From contig CACRSC010000472.1 of NCBI GenBank assembly GCA_902651635.1, positions 353,247 through 377,690 on the forward strand: DNA of 24,444 bases, in the 5' to 3' direction. Within the stretch, counting starts at the first letter, position 1. Every line of letters begins with the position of its first letter. Below the pieces are notes generated by a model, which did no database searches, was not told the origin of the DNA, and worked only from the letters and a program-made list of their open reading frames with translations. The translations under genes and the position numbers were made by a program. The DNA is from Mastigamoeba balamuthi. Taxonomy: Eukaryota > Evosea > Mastigamoebida > Mastigamoebidae. This document shows positions 19,013 through 24,444 of this stretch, piece by piece.

Positions 19013-21952
19013 CGGTGTCGCCTCGACGATGTCGTCCGAGGCGAACTTGCTCTCCATTGGCGGGAACTGCCGAGCCACAACGGTCTTCGAAGGGATGTGG
19101 AGCACAAGCCCATGGCACAGCGACAGCACGGACCTGTTCTTGTATCTCGTGTTGAAGAGGGTGAGCCCTGTTTCCGAGTCGGTTGTGCTCTGCACGACAC
19201 CCGAGGCACAGGCTTTTTGCACTCCAGCAAGCAAGTCATCAAAAGGGATCTGATTCCCAAGGGCAGGGCATACGACCTCGAACAATGGATGGTCTGGTGT
19301 GCGAGTACAAAAGGCAGAGACAAGCTCCGACCACGACGAAGTCTTCAAAGCGAGCTGGGACAGGACTTTCACAGTCGCGTCGGAGTTCGGGAATCGTTTG
19401 TCGAGGCGCAGTTTCATGCCTGCAGCATCTACCTGGCCATAGGGATCGAACCCAACCTCAACAATGAGACCTGGCATACCACTCCACCATACTGCCTTGT
19501 CCCGTGGCGCTCTCGATGCATCAACGTCGGCAGTTAATCTGGGCTTCCACTTGATGACGAGGTCAGCTGCAAAGCACCACGCAGTAAGGAAAAGAAACAC
19601 CAAGCGTTTGGATACGAACAAGGACCGAAGCAATACCACATGTTCCGAGGCGTGAAGATGAGGCCATCAGTGGGATAGAACGCACACTCGTGCAGGTGCT
19701 TGATACTGTTCGCATCAGCGGACCATTCGGTGTGCTTGATGAACACACGACTGGCTCGATCGTGTTGCGCTCCTGGTCCCTCCTCCTCCTGGGGCAGGAA
19801 GGAGGACACAGCTTGCAGCCTCTGGTCGTAGGGCCGCGAGAACATCGCAACTCCGGCCACTGCCAACACGTCGAACACGAGGAACACTATCCCTTGCTCT
19901 CCCAGGCAGACCATTTCCGCATCCAGCACTGTCCCCTTCGGCACCGCAAACTGCGGGATATCGTGAACATCCCCATTCGGATACAAAGCGACAAAGCGGC
20001 CCGAGGGACTCGCGAACAGGACCACGCGGATGCCATCAGCCCTGCGCGACACTGCGTACCTCTGCGGGGTCCCCACCAGATGAAACAGCCTGTCGTCTGC
20101 CTTCGAGAACACGAGGTATTGGGAGGGGTGGCACAGAACGTCGTTGAGCGGGAGCGACTCCTTCAGCCCGCAGCACCGTAGGCACTCACTAGTAATGGAA
20201 CTTGCTTCTGCCTCCACGATTGGCGATCCTGTGTCAGCGTGACACACAGTATTCGAGCCAAGTGTTACATGAAGGAGGCAGCCCTTGCTCTGCAGAACCT
20301 CGATGAGAGTGGTTTCGGCACTCAGCTGTGCTTGCTTCGATAAGATCGTCTGTGCTGAATCACAGCTAGCTGTGAAGAACTTGTCCTTGGGACAGCATTC
20401 CCACAAAGCTCTGATGACGTCGGGGCAGGCTGTGTTCCACCTTTCCGAGCAATGCTGGCGGATGTCGTCCGACTTCCACTCACGCAGGGACCCGGGGTGG
20501 TATGCGTTGAGCAGCTTGACAGCAATAGCACACTCGATCTCCACGTGCAGCGAGTTCAGGAGCCCAACCAGGCGAGAAACGTCTTGGGCCGTCTTGGCAC
20601 ACCCGTCCAGAATGAGCACAGAGCGTGGGGCACCGAACACCGCGTGCTCCAGAACAACTTTCACCAGCTTCTCGCCTGCCATGGACGCCATCTCGACCGG
20701 GGATCCGATTGTGCGATCTTTGGTCAGCCCCTGGCTCTCCAGCCATTTGCCCAGCGAGAACGTGCGGTAACCCTTCAGGAATTGGCAGGCAGTGGCTGCC
20801 AGGGTGGATTTGCCTGCGTTGACATAGATCAATCGTCGGCAAGGCTTAGACTATTCGTACCTGCGCCTGGCGGTCCTGTGAGGATGACAGCACTAATCTG
20901 GGGCTCCGAGGCGGCCACGGGGAAGATGACGAGTGGAGGATCGCAGAGAGCGTCTGTGAGCTGCGAGTTGCACTTTGGAAAGAAGTTCATGAACTCGCCC
21001 CACTTCCTTGCGGGAAGTCCTGCCTTGCTCAACAACGTGGCCAGAAGGCCGACAACCTTGCGTGCCGAGAGCCAATACGACTGCTTGATGGTGCTCTGGA
21101 TGCTCTGATCTCCGCCAATTGCCATCGAGTGTGGCCCGATGTTGGCTGCGAGGATGTCAGGGATGTCCTCGAGCTCGAAGAACATGGGCAGCACACAGCG
21201 CAGCGGCGGGTCACCTGAGAGGCACCACCGTGGGCGATAAGAAATGGGGGACCAGTGCGCACAGGACGAGGCCATGCGAGTGCCTGGGAACTTCTTGCGC
21301 AAGCAGGGAAGAGCACCCTGTGCTGCATGGGGCGTTCTGAAAGACACAAACGCTGAGAGAGAAGGCTGGGGGTCACTGCTCTTTCTGCCGTCAGGGATCC
21401 AGGAGAACGGGTTGTCCGTCCTTAATTGGATTCTGTGAGGCTCTATGTGGCAGAGAAGACGCACAGAGGGCGTGCTTCCAGCCGCACTGACAGTGCGTCT
21501 GTGCTTGGAATGCAGGCGTGTTCGGACACCTCGTCGTCACCCGGGCACAGCCTCGGCAGGAACACGGTCCTGCTGTCAGCCTCACTCGCGATCCCGGTCG
21601 CGAGGCCCAGCCGCCCCTTGAGCAGCAGCAGGCGCTGGTGGGCTGTGCTAGCCTCGCTGTCGCCGCTGGTGTGGAGCTCAGCCCTGTTCTGCTGGTGTGT
21701 GCGCTCGTCGAGCCCGGGCAGCTCCTTCTGGACGAGCTTCATGACGCTGCAGATGGCACTCACGAGGCTGCGTGTGTCGGGGGCCTCTCTCGCTGCCTTG
21801 GTGAGGCACTCCACATTGGCGGTTGGGTCGGGGGTGTGGGCCAGGAGAAGGCAAGAGGCAGCTCGAGCTAGCTCGTACGCCCAGTGGGGGTGCCGCTGTG
21901 TCCAGCCGCAGTGCCATTTGGACCACCCTGCGGCCACAGCACGCTCCACCAT
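19013..21952 (-). pseudogene. Copy 4: family member truncated at the ligase active site (or assembly break)
   Basis: The ATG at 21952 sits in AAATGG context. Inferred introns are 21421-21464, 21215-21262, 20814-20860 and 19567-19619, matching introns 1-4 of copies 1 and 2. The remaining frame is open for 916 codons. It holds the N-terminal domain, GPPGAGKST split by intron 3, the kinase-like domain, and the guanylyltransferase with LDAEMVC, FLVFDVLA, DGLIFTP, VIKWKP and RLDKRFPN. The KxDG lysine is Arg591 (RADG), which cannot form the usual Lys-GMP intermediate. The frame then enters the ligase domain and stops at EATP, one residue before the KIDG lysine, at the N of 19012. No later ligase or C-terminal sequence follows. 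All visible exons are undamaged, so it may be a complete gene broken by assembly. Confidence 0.75.
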
Positions 21953-22254
21953 TTAAGTCGGAGGCACGTCTGACTACCACTTGTGGGCTGACAGCTCTTT
22001 TATTTGAATCACAAGAAACCAAACAACTCCCGCACACAGCTGGCTGAACAGATTTGCTCTTAAATGATGCCGATCACGTTTACCGAGGCCCCAAAGGCCC
22101 CCCTTGTTTATGAACCTGAGGGCGGGCCGTTGTTTCGTAGGTGAAAGGGCGTTAGGCATAGAAATTGTGCCGAGCTCACCATTCAAAATTCTGAATCTCT
22201 CATTGGTGCGGTGGTGCTGCTGTCTCACAGCGAGAAACTGGAGTCCTCGTCGTC
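21953..22254. other. Spacer between copy 5 and copy 4
   Basis: About 300 bases without a gene. On the minus strand the block nearest copy 4 weakly resembles the start-proximal promoter block of copies 1 and 2. The GAAAGGACGTTTGACGT block was not found. A possible AATAAA polyadenylation signal on the minus strand lies at 21999-22004, about 250 bases after the copy 5 stop. Confidence 0.45.
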
Positions 22255-23992
22255 TCAGGGCGAGCCGGCTCTTATGTGGAAGTGGCCTGATTGCAGAGCA
22301 GCAATTTCGGAAAAGGCGCGGGTCACCGCAGCCTCGGCAGCACTGCAGACAACAGGGATCATGTGAGTGTCGTTGACGTAGTCGCGGAGTCCACGGCAGG
22401 CGGCGCAGGGTGAGCAGACCCTTGACATCCCTGGTGGCCAGGTAATCGGCAAGGCACATCAAAGCCCTGCCGTGCGTCTGAAGAAGGGGTCGACGGCACC
22501 AGCCCTTGGCCCACACCTGCCTGAAGTTCTGCGAGTGCGCGAACCCACGGATGAGTCCCTCGTCGGTCAGCAGGGCCCGCCGCCAGAACAGCGACGACAC
22601 GAGACGCTTCAATCTCTCCGGAGTGATCATGGACCCTGGGCGAACGAAGCAGCTGCACACGTGCTCCACGTAGGCCACATTGCATACGTCGTCGGTGAGC
22701 TGCTCCGGAGGGCCCACGTGGGTGGCAGCGGAGGCAGCCTCCACAATAGAGATGGGCTGCCTGTTGACGGCGATCTTCGAAGAGAAGTACGAGTTGATGA
22801 CGGAGAGACGTGAAGCAATTGCAGTCTTCATAGCTTCCAACTCGTTCCTCTGCCTTCTGAGCAACAGAGACCGATCTGGAGATTGGCCCGCTATCATCTC
22901 GAATGCAATGTCCACAGGGACCAGCTGAAGAAGAGGTTGAGTGGATGCTGGTTGCGGTGGTACGCACTTCCTCGGCCTGGAGGGCCCTCACTTCCCAACC
23001 AGCACACTTTTCTTTCGACCGGCAGCCGAACTCGTCACTCAGTACCCAACCCTCGAGGAGTGCCGGTGGCAGCCTCGATGATTCCGCGTGGTCGATGAAC
23101 TCCTCAACACTGCCGTGGGTGTCAGAGGAGACGGCAATGCGTGGTGTGATGACCAACCGCCCGATAATTGGCAGGACACAGGGAAGCCCCAGCTTGTCAG
23201 CGCCTTGCGCGACGACGACATGTCCGTACCCTCGGGCGACATGGCTGACAGCAGAACGAGGCCCTCGAAGGGGTAGTCGATGCACACCGTGTTGTCGCCC
23301 GACACAATCTCCACAAGGTACGTCCACCCCTCCTCCAGTGCCTCCCGCCCCATGTGCTCGCGTGCCCACGCCGTCGCCCACACGGCCTGCTCGCTGTTGG
23401 CCCGCTTCCGAGTGAACACGTGGATGTCCCCGCGCCACAGGAACATGATCCCCAGCGACCCGTCGATCTTGGGTGTCGCCTCGACGATGTCGTCCGAGGC
23501 GAACTTGCTCTCCATTGGCGGGAACGGCCGGGCCACAACGGTCTTCGAAGGGATGTGGAGCACAAGCCCACGGCACAGCGACACAACAGAACTCCCAGTT
23601 TTGCAGGCCGTGTTGAAGACAGTGAGCCCTGTCGCCGGGTCTGTCGTGCTCCGTACGACCCCACGAGAGCACGCCTCTTGAATCTCCGTGAGCATCGCGT
23701 CGAACGAGATGTCCTGAAGGCAGGGAGGTGGCTCGCGGCTCTCGAATGTAATGGGACCGGGAAGGCGAGCCTCCATCGCAGAAATCAGGTCTGAAAGTGG
23801 CGGTGTCTTCGAAGCGACAACAGCCAGGCAGTCCACAACAACCTCGGAATTCGGGAGCTGCTTGTCGAGGCGCAGCTTCATGCCCACGGGATCGAAAGCG
23901 ATGCCGGTTTCCCCCCTGAACCCCACCTCCACCACCAGACCAGGCATTCCAGACCACCACAGAGTGTCGTCTCGCGGGGCGGATGTTGCGTA
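22255..23992 (-). pseudogene. Copy 5: 5'-truncated, frameshifted guanylyltransferase OB / RNA ligase / C-terminal fragment
   Basis: Family homology begins at about 23992 with ATSAPRDDTLWWSGMPGLVVEVGF, the start of the guanylyltransferase OB region. The N-terminal, kinase and KxDG parts are absent. Downstream it keeps RLDKQLPN (motif VI), the ligase nucleophile in PKIDGS, VEIVSGDN, EGWVLS and SKEK, then an intron (22925-22967) at the family position, then the helical C-terminal domain to a stop at 22255. Two frameshifts break it. Near 23198-23210 it lacks 4 bases relative to copy 2, after the MSSSR codons. Near 22396-22398 it lacks 2 bases between RRL and CRGLRDYVND. It belongs with copy 3 in a diverged subfamily, except that its ligase core is almost identical to copies 1 and 2. 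Probably a pseudogene, although the coding quality between lesions is high. Confidence 0.82.
23243..23585 (-). repeat. Ligase-core homogenised tract, copy 5
   Basis: Same tract as in copies 1 and 2, embedded in a gene of the other subfamily. Within copy 5 the tract is intact and the frameshift lies just outside it on the 3' side. Confidence 0.75.
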
Positions 23993-24094
23993 GTGAAATC
24001 TTGGGATGGAGGTGAGGGGCTTAATGACTGCCTGTGCGACCTCAGAGGCCTGAGGTGAGGCAGGACACGTGAGCTGCTGGCCCCTTTTTACCAC
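23993..24094. other. Junction between copy 5 remnant and the right-hand gene
   Basis: Family homology stops at about 23992. The minus-strand frame stays open to 24094 (SEVAQAVIKPLTSIPRF), but this part does not match any other copy. It could be host sequence fused by the truncation or the 5' flank of the plus-strand gene. No regulatory motif is evident. Confidence 0.45.
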
Positions 24095-24444
24095 ATGTCA
24101 TTAAAGAAGAAGGCAGCCCAGCCCTGCATGTTTGAAGACATCAGAGCAGGCATCAAGGACCTGCACATACTCAATGCCGCCATGTTCGGTGAACTGATTA
24201 ACCGGTGGGTCCCTTCTCTCTTCATTGTCTGTTTTAAAGCACTCTAACATTTGTGTTATAGAGCAGTGGACAAAGGTCAACTACACCCTGCTGTACAAGG
24301 ACCACCCTGAGTGCTTCAATGAGTCATAAGTGCCCCCTGTCCTTATATTTTGGTAACTAACACTTATACAGGAGGGGCAGGACGAGCTCAGCCTGTGCAG
24401 AGTCCCCATGCATGACAAGGACCAAGAGACCCAGACACAGCATG
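24095..24444 (+). CDS. Possible start of a spliced plus-strand gene, partial
   Basis: An ATG at 24095 opens 36 codons (MSLKKKAAQPCMFEDIRAGI and onward) to a GTGGGT donor after 24204. A 57-base intron (24205-24261) would end in CTCTAACATTTGTGTTATAG, a good branch point and acceptor. The next exon in the resulting frame meets a stop after about 17 codons. A different frame there (TLLYKDHPECFNE) reads better and would splice again through CTAAC...ATACAG into an exon starting at 24374. The frames do not join cleanly, so either the exon 1 frame is wrong or the gene is damaged. No domain is recognised, and the gene would continue past the window edge. Confidence 0.3.

Noticed and set aside
22359-23960. 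533-codon minus-strand frame over copy 5
   Set aside because: It is a mosaic that matches the family only in part, after the copy 5 frameshift. Its upstream portion is an out-of-frame shadow of the guanylyltransferase and ligase core.
24095-24311. A complete two-exon small protein of about 53 residues
   Set aside because: Splicing CG to A gives an early stop, and the neighbouring frame looks better. I report only a low-confidence partial gene.

Overview
The window looks like nuclear DNA of a unicellular eukaryote with compact, GC-rich, intron-containing genes. Protein reading frames become continuous only after removing short introns of 41-74 nt that begin with GT, end with AG and often carry a CTGAC or CTAAC branch-point-like motif. 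For the three complete gene models the spliced length is an exact multiple of three. I cannot name the organism. The protein-coding signal is almost all on the minus strand.

Layout: 1-1100 is the end of a Tc1/mariner DD34E transposon whose transposase frame runs off the left edge. 1101-3190 is an AT-rich stretch without convincing genes; it holds a three-unit tandem repeat with GC-rich hairpins and a pair of palindromes. From 3191 to about 23992 lies a head-to-tail tandem family, all on the minus strand, with five members in different states: copy 1 (3191-7435, complete), copy 2 (12569-16914, complete), copy 3 (about 17100-18845, a rearranged pseudogene), copy 4 (19013-21952, cut off at an N inside its ligase domain) and copy 5 (22255 to about 23992, lacking its 5' half and carrying two frameshifts). 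A nine-exon secreted glycoside hydrolase family 2 gene (7673-12490) is wedged between copies 1 and 2. The last 350 bases hold a weakly supported start of a plus-strand spliced gene.

The main discovery is the architecture of the tandem family. One polypeptide of about 1,320-1,360 residues carries, in order, an N-terminal domain I do not recognise, a P-loop kinase-like domain (GPPGAGKST), an mRNA-capping-type guanylyltransferase with OB fold (KADG, DGLIFTP, WKP and RLDK..PN motifs), a T4 Rnl1-type RNA ligase (KIDG, VEIVS.DN, EGWV motifs) and a helical C-terminal domain. A kinase plus guanylyltransferase recalls the kinetoplastid cytoplasmic recapping enzyme; the added RNA ligase suggests a combined 5'-end healing, capping and sealing machine. 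The guanylyltransferase lysine is present only in copy 2; it is Met in copy 1 and Arg in copy 4. The ligase lysine is kept in copies 1, 2 and 5, and the ligase core DNA is nearly identical among otherwise diverged copies, pointing to gene conversion. The functional division among copies is an inference.
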